From: Lysinibacillus macroides
Lineage (GTDB): Bacteria > Bacillota > Bacilli > Bacillales_A > Planococcaceae
Length of the DNA: 40,123 bases
Reading direction: 5' to 3'
Assembly (NCBI RefSeq): GCF_001281525.1
Contig: NZ_LGCI01000003.1
Coordinates: forward strand, 1-40,123
Shown here: positions 18,153-26,142 of the stretch, one piece after another
How the letters are laid out: every line of letters starts with the position of its first letter
Position numbering within the stretch: position 1 is the first letter of the stretch
Notes under the pieces: generated by a model
What the model was told of the DNA's origin: nothing
Database searches by the model: none
The model's input: the letters and a program-made list of their open reading frames with translations, nothing else
Made by a program: the position numbers and the translations under genes

Positions 18153-18953
18153 CTAGTGATAAATGGATTCCACAATCTCACGGTCATTAAATGTATATAA
18201 TTGTGAAGGTCTAAATGAATTTCGCTTTGTTTTCTTTGGCTTTCCTTCCCTATCCAATACCTTATCAATAAAAGGTAATTTAGGAGCCTTTGCAAAAAAT
18301 ACAGAGTCATTTGCAATTCTTGGGTCTTTCCCAACGGTTAGCAGCACCCGTTGTAATTCAGATAACGTAAACTCTGATGGTAAAAAGTTTTTTGCAACAG
18401 TTGTTTGAATCATATCTCTTTTAATAAATGCCAATGCATCGGCAATAATTTGACGATGATCGAAGGCAAGTTGGAGTGTAAATACCTCCTCGATCCCAAA
18501 TAACTCCACCTCAGCGGCATCATCGTTCGCCTGCCGTTGCTCAATAAACATTTCTGGCACAATTGCATAAAAGGCATTCGATATCATCCATCCACGAGGG
18601 TCACGATCAACCTTATCGTAAACGCCAAAATGTTGTAAATGCAATCCCTCTACGTTTGTTTCTTCTTTTAGCTCTCTTTTCGCAGCAATATAGGCTGTTT
18701 CCCTTTGGCTCGCATCTACAAAGCCTCCAGGCAATGCCCATTTGCCACCTTCAATATTTGGATTGCCTTCCGCATCCTTTGCTGCACGCTTGATGAGCAT
18801 AATTTTTAACGTCATATTGGGTGGTGCTTTTTCTTCTTTTTTCTCTGATACAATTGTAAAAATTGCAATATCTGCTGTATAGCCATCAGGTGTTTGATAT
18901 TTGGAAGAATCATAGTTCGCAAGCACTTCTTCTTCATTACGAAATTTTGCCAT
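18153..18953 (-). CDS. NrtR-like Nudix regulator of NAD metabolism
   Basis: The 266-residue protein joins a Nudix domain (about 20-170) to a C-terminal winged helix (about 185-260), the NrtR layout. The Nudix box reads GGFVDASQRE...AAKRELKEET, with the RE-L-x-EE core intact but two extra residues before the first Glu. The C-terminal FTLSELQRVLLTVG and RPSQLYTFND segments match NrtR. NrtR proteins repress NAD synthesis or salvage genes and release DNA on binding ADP-ribose. Being first in an operon with pncA and pncB, and flanked by repeated palindromes, it is very probably their repressor. A pure ADP-ribose pyrophosphatase is the alternative. AAGGAG precedes the ATG. Confidence 0.85.
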   Translation of the reverse strand: MAKFRNEEEVLANYDSSKYQTPDGYTADIAIFTIVSEKKEEKAPPNMTLKIMLIKRAAKDAEGNPNIEGGKWALPGGFVDASQRETAYIAAKRELKEETNVEGLHLQHFGVYDKVDRDPRGWMISNAFYAIVPEMFIEQRQANDDAAEVELFGIEEVFTLQLAFDHRQIIADALAFIKRDMIQTTVAKNFLPSEFTLSELQRVLLTVGKDPRIANDSVFFAKAPKLPFIDKVLDREGKPKKTKRNSFRPSQLYTFNDREIVESIYH

Positions 18954-18983
18954 TATCTTACTCCTTTATTAAAACGGCATGAA

Positions 18984-19006
18984 GTAATTTGTAATTATAT
19001 AATTAC
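18984..19006 (-). promoter_or_regulatory. Operator-like element, copy 1 (before the NrtR-like gene)
   Basis: The core is a perfect 16-bp palindrome, GTAATTATATAATTAC (18991-19006), which on the minus strand is followed by AAATTAC. It contains a TATAAT that could be the -10 box, so a bound repressor would block transcription. It is about 38 bases upstream of the NrtR-like start. Its extended form recurs at 18096-18118. Confidence 0.65.
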
Positions 19007-19070
19007 TACTTAATGCAATAATAATCCTTGATCCTCATTATTGCAAGCTTTTAATAACTGTATTCAAAAT

Positions 19071-19114
19071 AAACCAACCAACTGTTAATAAAAATACTGA
19101 CAATTGGTTGGTTT
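19071..19114 (-). terminator. Terminator after rocA
   Basis: Perfect 11-bp arms AAACCAACCAA (19071-19081) and TTGGTTGGTTT (19104-19114) enclose a 22-base loop, with a T-rich stretch beyond on the minus strand. It lies a few bases after the rocA stop. Confidence 0.75.
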
Positions 19115-19120
19115 TTATAA

Positions 19121-20668
19121 TTAAAGCATCTCTGAAGATGTTTTTGCTTGCATATGCAGCAGTAAATAGTCTGGGCCACCAGCTTTAGAATCTGTACCTG
19201 ACATATTGAATCCCCCAAATGGTTGATACCCAACGATAGCTCCTGTACAGCCACGATTAAAGTAAAGATTTCCAACATGGAAGTCTTCACGAGCCTTTTC
19301 GATATGCTCGCGGTTATTCGTAATAACTGCACCTGTTAAGCCATATTCCGTGTCGTTAGCAATTTCAATGGCATGATCAAAATCCTTTGCCTTTGTGAAG
19401 CCAACAACTGGGCCAAAAATTTCTTCCTTCATAATTCTTGAGTCTGGAGAAAGGTCAGCAAATACAGTAGGTTGAATAAAGTACCCGATTAAATCGTTTC
19501 CTTCTCCACCTGTTAATAGCTTGCCCTCCTGCTTGCCAATCTCGATATAGCCCATAATTTTATTATATGCACTTTGGTCAATAACGGTTGCCATATAGTT
19601 TGCATAGTCAGTTGGATCGCCCTGTGTTAATTCATTTGTTAATGCTACCACACGTTCTAGCACTTGGTCATAGACATCTTCTACAACAACTGCACGTGAA
19701 CAGGCAGAACATTTTTGCCCTGAGAAACCAAATGCAGAAGTGACAATCGACTTCGCTGCTAGCTCAAGGTCTGCCTCTTTATCAACAACAATTGTATCTT
19801 TTCCACCCATTTCGGCAATAACACGTTTGATCCAAATTTGTCCGTCATTAACTTTTGAAGCACGCTCAAAAATACGAAGACCAACATCACGTGAACCTGT
19901 AAAGCTAATAAATCTTGTATCTTTATGGTCAACAAGGTAATCCCCTACCTCTGCACCGCTTCCTGGTACAAAGTTAAGCACACCTTTAGGAAGACCTGCT
20001 TCTTCCATGACTTCAACAAATTTAGCAGCAATAATGGGCGTCGCTGAAGCTGGCTTTAATAATACTGTGTTACCTGTCACAATCGCAGCTACAGTTGTGC
20101 CAGCCATAATCGCAAACGGGAAGTTCCAGGGTGAAATAATAATGCCAACACCTAGTGGAATATAATCATAACGGTTAAATTCATTTGGACGGCTTTGGAC
20201 AGGTGCGCCATCTTTTATAAGAAGCATCTGCCGTGCGTAATACTCTAAGAAATCAATCGCTTCTGCTGTATCCGCATCCGCCTCTCTCCACGGTTTACCT
20301 GCTTCTTTTGTTAGCAATGCTGAAAATTCATGCTTACGTCGACGAATAATAGCAGCAGCCTTGAGTAAAACATCCGCACGAAATTCAGGCTTTACCTTTT
20401 TCCATGTTTTAAATGCCTTGACAGCTGCTTGCATTGCTTTTTCAGCTAGCTCTTGGTCTGCCTTTGACACACGCCCGATTACTTCTTTTTTATTAGCAGG
20501 ATTATGGGAAACAATTTTATCCTCTGTTGTAATTCGTTCCCCACCAATGACTACATCATAATCTTGCCCTAAATATCCCTCAACTGTTTGTAAAGCCTTT
20601 GTATATGCTAAATGATTCTCTTCCACACTAAAATCAGTAAAAGGCTCATGCTTATATGCTATTACCAT
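19121..20668 (-). CDS. rocA: L-glutamate gamma-semialdehyde (1-pyrroline-5-carboxylate) dehydrogenase
   Basis: RocA oxidises P5C/glutamate semialdehyde to glutamate with NAD+, the last step of proline and arginine catabolism. It also accepts the 3-hydroxy derivative formed from 4-hydroxyproline in known homologues. At 515 residues it has exactly the length I recall for B. subtilis RocA, with the same YKHEPFTDF opening. The catalytic Glu286 (AEMGGK) and Cys320 ([11 protein letters not shown]) are visible, as is the [10 protein letters not shown] block. GGAGG precedes the ATG. It follows a DapA-like and a 2-hydroxyacid dehydrogenase gene after a 107-base gap that contains a hairpin, so it may be partly uncoupled from them. 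Confidence 0.95.
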   Translation of the reverse strand: MVIAYKHEPFTDFSVEENHLAYTKALQTVEGYLGQDYDVVIGGERITTEDKIVSHNPANKKEVIGRVSKADQELAEKAMQAAVKAFKTWKKVKPEFRADVLLKAAAIIRRRKHEFSALLTKEAGKPWREADADTAEAIDFLEYYARQMLLIKDGAPVQSRPNEFNRYDYIPLGVGIIISPWNFPFAIMAGTTVAAIVTGNTVLLKPASATPIIAAKFVEVMEEAGLPKGVLNFVPGSGAEVGDYLVDHKDTRFISFTGSRDVGLRIFERASKVNDGQIWIKRVIAEMGGKDTIVVDKEADLELAAKSIVTSAFGFSGQKCSACSRAVVVEDVYDQVLERVVALTNELTQGDPTDYANYMATVIDQSAYNKIMGYIEIGKQEGKLLTGGEGNDLIGYFIQPTVFADLSPDSRIMKEEIFGPVVGFTKAKDFDHAIEIANDTEYGLTGAVITNNREHIEKAREDFHVGNLYFNRGCTGAIVGYQPFGGFNMSGTDSKAGGPDYLLLHMQAKTSSEML

Positions 20669-20724
20669 AATGACCTCCAGTATTTTTATCCCGATTAATC
20701 AGGTAGTTTGATTTGCTCCACTAG

Positions 20725-20757
20725 CAATCAGGGGAGAAGAGAATCCTCCACTGATTG
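20725..20757. other. Hairpin between the DapA-like gene and rocA
   Basis: CAATCAG-G-GGAG pairs with CTCC-A-CTGATTG (11 paired bases, one mismatch, short loop). There is no T-run on the minus strand. It may modulate the rocA share of the operon transcript or be a weak terminator. Confidence 0.45.
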
Positions 20758-20775
20758 AATGTGTACTTTCTTCAC

Positions 20776-21663
20776 TTATCTTACTGGTACTTCTAATTCT
20801 GTTAACAGCTGTTTCAATTCCTCTTGAAGGTCAGTCGAAGCATCCACTAATGGCACTGAAACTGAGCCAACTGGTACATTAATCATACTTAACGCTGCTT
20901 TTACAGGTCCTGGATTGCCTTCTTTATATAATGCCTTCATTAATGGGAAGAATTTTTGATGTAATGCTACTGCCTCATCATATTTTTTCTCTTGAACGAA
21001 GTTATAAATTTGTACCCATACATCTGGAAGAAGGTTTGAGCTAGCCGTTATAGCACCTGGTGCTCCTGCGATAAATGAAGATACCGCCCTGAAATCTTCT
21101 CCACAAAGAACTGCGATTTTATCCCCAACTGTTTGAAGCAGCTCAAGAACATCACCAATATTATCTGAGCAAACTTTCATTCCTACTACATTTGGTACTT
21201 TTTCAACTACTTCTTTTACAACATCGTTTGCTAAATGAATACCTGTTTTGTAAGGGATGTTGTAAAGGATAATTGGCATATCTAAACGTCTATCAAGTTC
21301 TTGATAGTATTCGATAAAGCCTTGTCGTGTTGGATTTACATAGTATGGTGTCACGATCATCACAGCGTCAGCACCAGCTTGTTTAGCATAGTTTCCTAAT
21401 TCTACATTGTCCCCTATTCCTGGAGAAAGTAAGCCTACTACCACTGGCACACGACTAGCTGATGCTTTGATTGCTACATCAATTGCAACTTTTCGCTGCT
21501 CCATAGTAAGCGCAGCATATTCACCTGTTCCACCTAGTACGAGTAAAGAGTGAATATTATTGTTCAGTTGATCTTCAATTAAATGGGCAAAGTTTTCTTG
21601 ATCTACTGTCCCATCCTGATGTAAAGGTGTTACTAATGCTGTCATAATTCCATTGTATTTCAT
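20776..21663 (-). CDS. DapA-family (DHDPS/NAL) lyase, not a canonical dihydrodipicolinate synthase
   Basis: This 295-residue TIM-barrel class I aldolase carries the Schiff-base Lys163 (VVGMKVCSD) and Tyr134 (LYNIPYKTG). Two DHDPS hallmarks are altered: the GTTGE motif reads GGTGE (Thr44 of E. coli DapA replaced by Gly45), and Arg138, which binds aspartate semialdehyde, is replaced by Lys139. A different 2-oxoacid substrate is therefore likely. Mammalian 4-hydroxy-2-oxoglutarate aldolase belongs to this family, and the rocA and 2-hydroxyacid dehydrogenase neighbours fit that chemistry. A hydroxyproline-type deaminase or sugar-acid aldolase are alternatives. AAGGAG lies ten bases before the ATG; the upstream gene ends 16 bases earlier. 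Confidence 0.8.
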   Translation of the reverse strand: MKYNGIMTALVTPLHQDGTVDQENFAHLIEDQLNNNIHSLLVLGGTGEYAALTMEQRKVAIDVAIKASASRVPVVVGLLSPGIGDNVELGNYAKQAGADAVMIVTPYYVNPTRQGFIEYYQELDRRLDMPIILYNIPYKTGIHLANDVVKEVVEKVPNVVGMKVCSDNIGDVLELLQTVGDKIAVLCGEDFRAVSSFIAGAPGAITASSNLLPDVWVQIYNFVQEKKYDEAVALHQKFFPLMKALYKEGNPGPVKAALSMINVPVGSVSVPLVDASTDLQEELKQLLTELEVPVR

Positions 21664-21679
21664 AATTAAAACGCTCCTT

Positions 21680-22681
21680 TTAAATGTTATTTAGTATTTT
21701 ATAGGTCTTTGCAGAGCCTAATACTTGCGGATTTACCACATTTTTAGAAATTCTCCCATGTAACACAACACCAACCTCTTGTGTGATCGATTCAGAGCAT
21801 CTATCCTTCGCCTCTAATGTATCGCCCCCGAAATGTGGTGTAAGAATAACATTATCCAAGGCAAAGAGCGGGTTATCACTAGCTGGGGGCTCTTGCTCTA
21901 AAACATCCAATGCTGCACCAGCGATTTGCTTATTCACCAATGCGTGATAGAGTGCTTCTTCATCAATCAATGGCCCTCTCCCCAAATTAATGACATATGC
22001 TGAATTCTTCATTAACTCAAATTGCTTTGTAGAAAATGAATGATATGTACCCTTCGTCAGTGGTGCATGTAAGGAGATAAAATCACATATTGGAAGGTTC
22101 ATATTTAAATCATTGATTTTCACAACACCATGTAGCTGCATTTCGGATTCTGTGACGAATGGATCGAATCCTAAAACATTGATATTAAATGCCTTTGCTT
22201 TTTTAGCTAAATCCTGTCCAACTCTGCCCATTCCTACGATTAAAAGCGTCTTTCCATTCACTTCCATTGGGAAATATGTTTCTCGATAATGCCATTCATT
22301 ATTTCGAACTTTTGCATCACTAATTTTTAAATTTCTACTTAAAGCTAGAACGGACATCATTGCATGCTCCGCAACAGATGTATAATTGCTGGAAGGTGCA
22401 TTTAGTACAACTACATCATTTTCTGTAGCACTTTGAACATCTATATGGTCTAGCCCAACACCATGCATCCCAACAACTTCTAGGGAAGGACAGCTTTCTA
22501 AAATCTTTTTTGTTATTTTCTCTGTTCTGACGATCACCGCATGTGCCTGATGTTCATTGATATATTGAATAATGGTTTCCTCTGAACCATGCGGTGCTAA
22601 CACTACATTAAAGAGATTCGTTAAATACTTAACACCATTCGCTCGAATAGTAGGTTCAATTAATAGAACTGTTTTTGTCAT
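21680..22681 (-). CDS. D-2-hydroxyacid dehydrogenase family protein
   Basis: A 333-residue NAD-dependent 2-hydroxyacid dehydrogenase. It has Rossmann motif GMGRVG, catalytic Arg in INLGRGPL, Glu in LEQEPPASDNP and His in LTPHFGGDT. It resembles SerA/glyoxylate-reductase-type enzymes without the ACT domain, so it is not a full phosphoglycerate dehydrogenase. GGAG precedes the ATG. It is first in a unit with the DapA-like gene, and a GntR-type operator copy lies 26 bases upstream. If the DapA-like enzyme releases glyoxylate, this enzyme could reduce it; the true substrate is open. Confidence 0.85.
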   Translation of the reverse strand: MTKTVLLIEPTIRANGVKYLTNLFNVVLAPHGSEETIIQYINEHQAHAVIVRTEKITKKILESCPSLEVVGMHGVGLDHIDVQSATENDVVVLNAPSSNYTSVAEHAMMSVLALSRNLKISDAKVRNNEWHYRETYFPMEVNGKTLLIVGMGRVGQDLAKKAKAFNINVLGFDPFVTESEMQLHGVVKINDLNMNLPICDFISLHAPLTKGTYHSFSTKQFELMKNSAYVINLGRGPLIDEEALYHALVNKQIAGAALDVLEQEPPASDNPLFALDNVILTPHFGGDTLEAKDRCSESITQEVGVVLHGRISKNVVNPQVLGSAKTYKILNNI

Positions 22682-22706
22682 GTAATTTCTCCTCTAAACA
22701 CTCTGT

Positions 22707-22725
22707 TATAATACTTAGTATACTA
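22707..22725. promoter_or_regulatory. GntR-type operator, copy 1 (before 2-hydroxyacid dehydrogenase)
   Basis: TATAATACT-T-AGTATACTA, an imperfect palindrome matching the perfect copy at 25072-25090. It sits between the ABC operon terminator and the dehydrogenase start, indicating a separately initiated but co-regulated unit. Confidence 0.6.
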
Positions 22726-22753
22726 AGTTGGCATAAAAAAATATATCCTTTTA

Positions 22754-22796
22754 GGAATGGAAGTCTTCGTTTCTCAATACAAAGACTCCATTGCCT
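22754..22796 (-). terminator. Probable terminator after the ABC transporter operon
   Basis: On the minus strand, GG(C)AATGGAGTCTTT pairs with AAGACTTCCATTCC around a short loop. A T-rich stretch with seven consecutive T follows about ten bases later. It starts two bases after the ATPase stop. Confidence 0.6.
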
Positions 22797-22797
22797 T

Positions 22798-23520
22798 TTA
22801 TAATACTTTTGATAAAAATGCTCTTGTTCTTTCATGAGATGGGTTTGTAAATATATCTTTTGGATTTCCATCTTCCACAATATTACCCCCGTCAATATAG
22901 ATCACACGATCAGCTACCTCACGCGCAAAGCCCATTTCATGTGTGACAATTACCATTGTCATTCCTTCTTGCGCTAGTTGCTTCATAACTCGTAAAACTT
23001 CACCAACCATTTCAGGGTCCAAGGCAGATGTCGGTTCATCAAATAGCATTACATGTGGCTCCATTGCTAACGCCCTTGCAATGGCAACACGTTGTTGCTG
23101 TCCACCTGATAAGTTCGTTGGATAAGCATCTGCTTTTGCTGCTAATCCTACTTTCTCTAGCAGTTCCATTGCCTGCTTTTCAGCTTCTGTCTTGCTTTTC
23201 TTTTTCAGCTTCATTGGTGCTAATGTAATATTTTCTAAAACTGTTTTTTGTGGAAATAGATTAAATTGTTGGAACACCATACCCATTTTTTGACGGAGCT
23301 TATTAATATCAACGCTTTTATCCAAAATATTTTCGCCTTCTATAATAATTTCCCCACCACTTGGCTCTTCCAATAGGTTCAAGCATCGTAAAAATGTACT
23401 TTTACCTGAACCAGAGGAGCCGATAATACACACAACCTCTTTTGCTGCAATCTCTGTGCTAATATTTTTTAAAACCTGTAACTCGCCAAAGGATTTTGCT
23501 AGATTATTTACTTTTATCAT
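22798..23520 (-). CDS. Polar amino-acid ABC transporter ATP-binding protein
   Basis: The 240-residue GlnQ-type ATPase powers uptake through the adjacent permease. Walker A (GSSGSGKST), Q-loop ([17 protein letters not shown]), signature ([15 protein letters not shown]), Walker B ([12 protein letters not shown]) and the switch His (VTHEMGFA) are all intact. Its ATG overlaps the permease stop by four bases, giving tight coupling. Confidence 0.94.
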   Translation of the reverse strand: MIKVNNLAKSFGELQVLKNISTEIAAKEVVCIIGSSGSGKSTFLRCLNLLEEPSGGEIIIEGENILDKSVDINKLRQKMGMVFQQFNLFPQKTVLENITLAPMKLKKKSKTEAEKQAMELLEKVGLAAKADAYPTNLSGGQQQRVAIARALAMEPHVMLFDEPTSALDPEMVGEVLRVMKQLAQEGMTMVIVTHEMGFAREVADRVIYIDGGNIVEDGNPKDIFTNPSHERTRAFLSKVL

Positions 23521-24173
23521 GAGATAACGAACCTCCGTTCCATCTTAGTTGAGATAAAGGAAACCGTGTAAATTGTGATAAAGTAGAATAATCCGACCAT
23601 CGTTAATATTTCAAAGGATCTGAAATTCATCGCATAAATGGATTGTCCAACCATTGTTAATTCTGCAATACCGATAACTGACAGCATCGATGTATCCTTA
23701 ATTGCATGCGTTAATTGGTTTACAAAGGATGGAATCATGCGTCGTACAGCTTGCGGTAAAATAATTAAAGCCATTGTTTGTGCATAAGAGAAACCTAATG
23801 ATCTACCCGCTTCCATTTGACCTTTGCCGATCGATTCAATTCCTCCACGGAAAATCTCTGTGTTATAAGCCCCGATATTTAAACTAATGGCAATCAACCC
23901 TGCTGTAAAAGCAGAAAGATGAATATCTAAAGCTGTTGGTGCACCAAAGTAAATAAATAGTATTTGAATAAGTATTGGTGTACCACGAATAAGATTGACA
24001 TAGATGGCTGCTGGATATCGTAAAACTGCGTACTTTGACATTCGCATAAAACAGGCAATAAGCCCAATTACAAGCGAGAAAATAATTGATAAAACAGATA
24101 TTAATATTGTCATATATAAGCCTTTTAAAAGATAAGGCAGTGCGTCTACAATAACGTTAAAAGTTGTTTCCAT
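23517..24173 (-). CDS. Polar amino-acid ABC transporter permease
   Basis: This 218-residue inner-membrane protein of the HisM/GlnP type has about five hydrophobic segments. The EAA loop reads [28 protein letters not shown]. The [16 protein letters not shown] segment is characteristic of amino-acid permeases. GAGGTG lies five bases before the ATG. It probably forms a homodimer, as no second permease gene is present. Confidence 0.93.
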   Translation of the reverse strand: METTFNVIVDALPYLLKGLYMTILISVLSIIFSLVIGLIACFMRMSKYAVLRYPAAIYVNLIRGTPILIQILFIYFGAPTALDIHLSAFTAGLIAISLNIGAYNTEIFRGGIESIGKGQMEAGRSLGFSYAQTMALIILPQAVRRMIPSFVNQLTHAIKDTSMLSVIGIAELTMVGQSIYAMNFRSFEILTMVGLFYFITIYTVSFISTKMERRFVIS

Positions 24174-24209
24174 ACAAACACCTCACTTTAAATGAATCAT
24201 TAACGAATC

Positions 24210-24983
24210 TTATTTACCAAACCATTTTTCATGGATTTTGTCATACTCACCATTTTCCTGAACCTTTTTTAAACCATCATTGATTTTATCAGCTAGCTCT
24301 TTATTTCCTTTTTTCACCGCAAATGCATGCTCATCCACTGTCATATGCTCGCCAACAATTCGGAATTTTACATTGTCCCCATCTACAGCCAAGCGATAAT
24401 CTACTGTTGGAGAATTTAATACAAGTGCATCTGCATTTCCGTTCTCTACATCTAAATACAATGCATCAGTTTCTTTCAATGGCTTCGCTTGTCCACCATA
24501 TTGCTCTGCTAATTTCTTCGCTTCTTCATATGTCGTAGAACCCTGTGTCGCAACAATTGTTTTACCTTTTAAATCCTCGAAAGATTGAATGGAACTATCG
24601 TTTGCTACAGCAAGCACTAGACCTGATTCTAAAAAGATATCCGTAAAATCTACTACTTCTTTTCGTTCTTCGCGTATTAAAATGGAAGAGGCAATATCTA
24701 CCTGATTAGATTGTAAGCCTGGGATAAAACCATCAAACTTCATTTCTTTAAATTCAAGCTCCAAATTTTCTTCCTTTGCAATCGCTTACAATAAATCGTA
24801 TTCAAAACCAGTTAATTTACCATCCTGTTTAAAAATAAGTGGTGGATAATTATTTAAAGCAGCTACGCTTACTTTTTCTGCACCATCCGCACTCTTATCA
24901 TTGTTATTACTACACCCCACAAGACTCATGGATAACAATCCAACCGTCCCTAATAAAAAAAGCAATTTTCTCATTTTAAACAT
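24210..24983 (-). pseudogene. Amino-acid ABC transporter substrate-binding lipoprotein, interrupted by an in-frame stop
   Basis: The frame is continuous with a family 3 solute-binding protein except for one TAA at 24786-24788, about 65 codons in. Before it come a lipoprotein signal (RKLLFLLGTVGLLSMSLVGC) and the LNNYPPLIFKQDGKLTGFEYDLL strand; right after it AIAKEENLELEFKEM continues the fold to a normal C-terminus (KIHEKWFGK). A single base change from a Lys or Glu codon explains it; there is no frameshift. The start at 24983 has AAAGGGG eight bases upstream, while the ATG at 25010 lies before that site. Without readthrough, the importer lacks its binding protein. A sequencing error is possible. 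Confidence 0.85.
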
Positions 24984-25046
24984 TTCTTCATCCCCTTTGT
25001 TCACTTTCATTTAATTCTGATAATACCGAATAATTAGATATTAAAA

Positions 25047-25065
25047 TATAATACTAAGAATGTCA
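25047..25065. promoter_or_regulatory. GntR-type operator, copy 2 (degenerate)
   Basis: TATAATACT-A-AG matches the left half of the perfect copy 25 bases away, while the right half is degenerate. It lies upstream of the substrate-binding protein gene, together with copy 3. Confidence 0.45.
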
Positions 25066-25071
25066 ACATCT

Positions 25072-25090
25072 TATAATACTAAGTATTATA
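25072..25090. promoter_or_regulatory. GntR-type operator, copy 3 (perfect palindrome)
   Basis: TATAATACTAAGTATTATA is a perfect 9+1+9 palindrome. It lies about 90 bases upstream of the ABC operon start and just downstream of the GntR gene. Copies at 22707, 25047 and 25920 define the element. GntR regulators of the HutC type bind such AT-rich dyads. Confidence 0.7.
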
Positions 25091-25110
25091 TCGAGTTCCA
25101 TGCTCATTTT

Positions 25111-25134
25111 GCCAACTTTCATCGTTTCGTTGGC
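25111..25134. terminator. Weak hairpin after the GntR gene
   Basis: GCCAAC/GTTGGC arms with a 12-base loop lie just beyond the GntR stop. No T-run follows on the minus strand, so terminator function is doubtful. Confidence 0.3.
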
Positions 25135-25145
25135 TAATTAGTCTA

Positions 25146-25862
25146 TTAGAACTTAAAATAAGAGTAATATTTCCAATTATCTGTATTTATATAGAATATA
25201 TTCAAGTCCATAGGCTCCTTATTTTTTGCATAAGATATTCTTGTTCCTTTTAATACAGCTGCCGTATCGGAAATTTGCAGAGCACCCGCAATATATGGTG
25301 TCGCAATAACAGCCTCGATTTCATCCTCTACCTCAACAATATCCACATCCATTTTCTCTTTCAACAACTGTTGTACGGAGGAAATTGTTGTATTATCTTG
25401 ATAGATGTCCGCAGAAAGTACAGGGCGAATATAGTGCTCTAAGAAAAACATGGGCTGATTATTTAAATAGCGAATTCTTTTTAAATAGATGATCCCTGTC
25501 TCTTCCTCTAGTTTCAATAGCTTAGCAAAATGGGGATTGACCACCTTTTTCACTTCAATTGTTTTAACAGATATCTTTTCCCAATCATTTGAATAATGAT
25601 TTCTAAAGCCCGACATGCTCGTCCATGTTTGTTTTGGCTGTTGGTTGCTCACAAAAGAACCTTTCCCTTGCACCCTATGAATAAGCTTATCATTTTCAAG
25701 CTGCTTCAATGCATTCCTTACAGGTGTACGGCTGACATTGAACATTTTCTCCAGTTCAGCCTCAGAAGGTAAAATATCGCCCACTACATATGTGCCTTCC
25801 ACGATTTTTTCCTTAATTGAGTCATAAATTTTTTGATAGGCTGGTTTCGTTTGAATAATCAT
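25146..25862 (-). CDS. GntR-family regulator with UTRA domain (HutC subfamily)
   Basis: The 238-residue protein has an N-terminal winged helix (about 8-70; KIYDSIKEKIVEGTYVVGDILPSEAELEKMF and SRTPVRNALKQLENDKLIHRVQGKGSFV) and a C-terminal ligand-binding UTRA domain (LEHYIRPV, then EDEIEAVIATPYIAGALQI). UTRA domains sense small sugars, amino acids or their degradation products. The gene lies upstream of and parallel to the ABC operon. Palindromic sites occur before itself, before the ABC operon and before the dehydrogenase unit, so it most likely controls all three and itself. The ligand may be the imported amino acid. Confidence 0.9.
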   Translation of the reverse strand: MIIQTKPAYQKIYDSIKEKIVEGTYVVGDILPSEAELEKMFNVSRTPVRNALKQLENDKLIHRVQGKGSFVSNQQPKQTWTSMSGFRNHYSNDWEKISVKTIEVKKVVNPHFAKLLKLEEETGIIYLKRIRYLNNQPMFFLEHYIRPVLSADIYQDNTTISSVQQLLKEKMDVDIVEVEDEIEAVIATPYIAGALQISDTAAVLKGTRISYAKNKEPMDLNIFYINTDNWKYYSYFKF

Positions 25863-25919
25863 CTACCCCACTTCTTTTTAGAATATAATACCCTATAATT
25901 CATTATTTTCACAAACGCT

Positions 25920-25938
25920 TATAATACTAAGTATACAT
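25920..25938. promoter_or_regulatory. GntR-type operator, copy 4 (before the GntR gene)
   Basis: TATAATACT-A-AGTATACAT, matching the perfect copy in 14 consecutive bases. It lies about 58 bases upstream of the GntR start, suggesting autoregulation. Confidence 0.6.
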
Positions 25939-26059
25939 TTAACTATAACCCTATCTTCAAATATGTGAAGACTTTTCCTCTAAATAGTCTTAATATATTT
26001 AAAGTGTATAACCCCATTATAATTATTTTTTGATTTCAATCACCAAAAAATATATAAAA

Positions 26060-26086
26060 TCCCCCCATTTGTCAACAATGGGGGGA
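26060..26086 (-). terminator. Terminator of the hut operon
   Basis: CCCCCCATT/AATGGGGGG is a perfect 9-bp stem with a 7-base loop (26061-26085), followed on the minus strand by ATTTTATATATTTTTT. It lies about 57 bases after the hutI stop. Confidence 0.88.
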
Positions 26087-26142
26087 GAAAATTATTAATT
26101 TATTTGTCAACCATTCTATACTGATTGAGCAACCTCTCTCTT

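Noticed and set aside
24786..25010. Reading the first 74 codons of the binding protein as a separate small lipoprotein
   Set aside because: The sequence after the stop continues the same fold in the same frame, so one interrupted gene is the better explanation.
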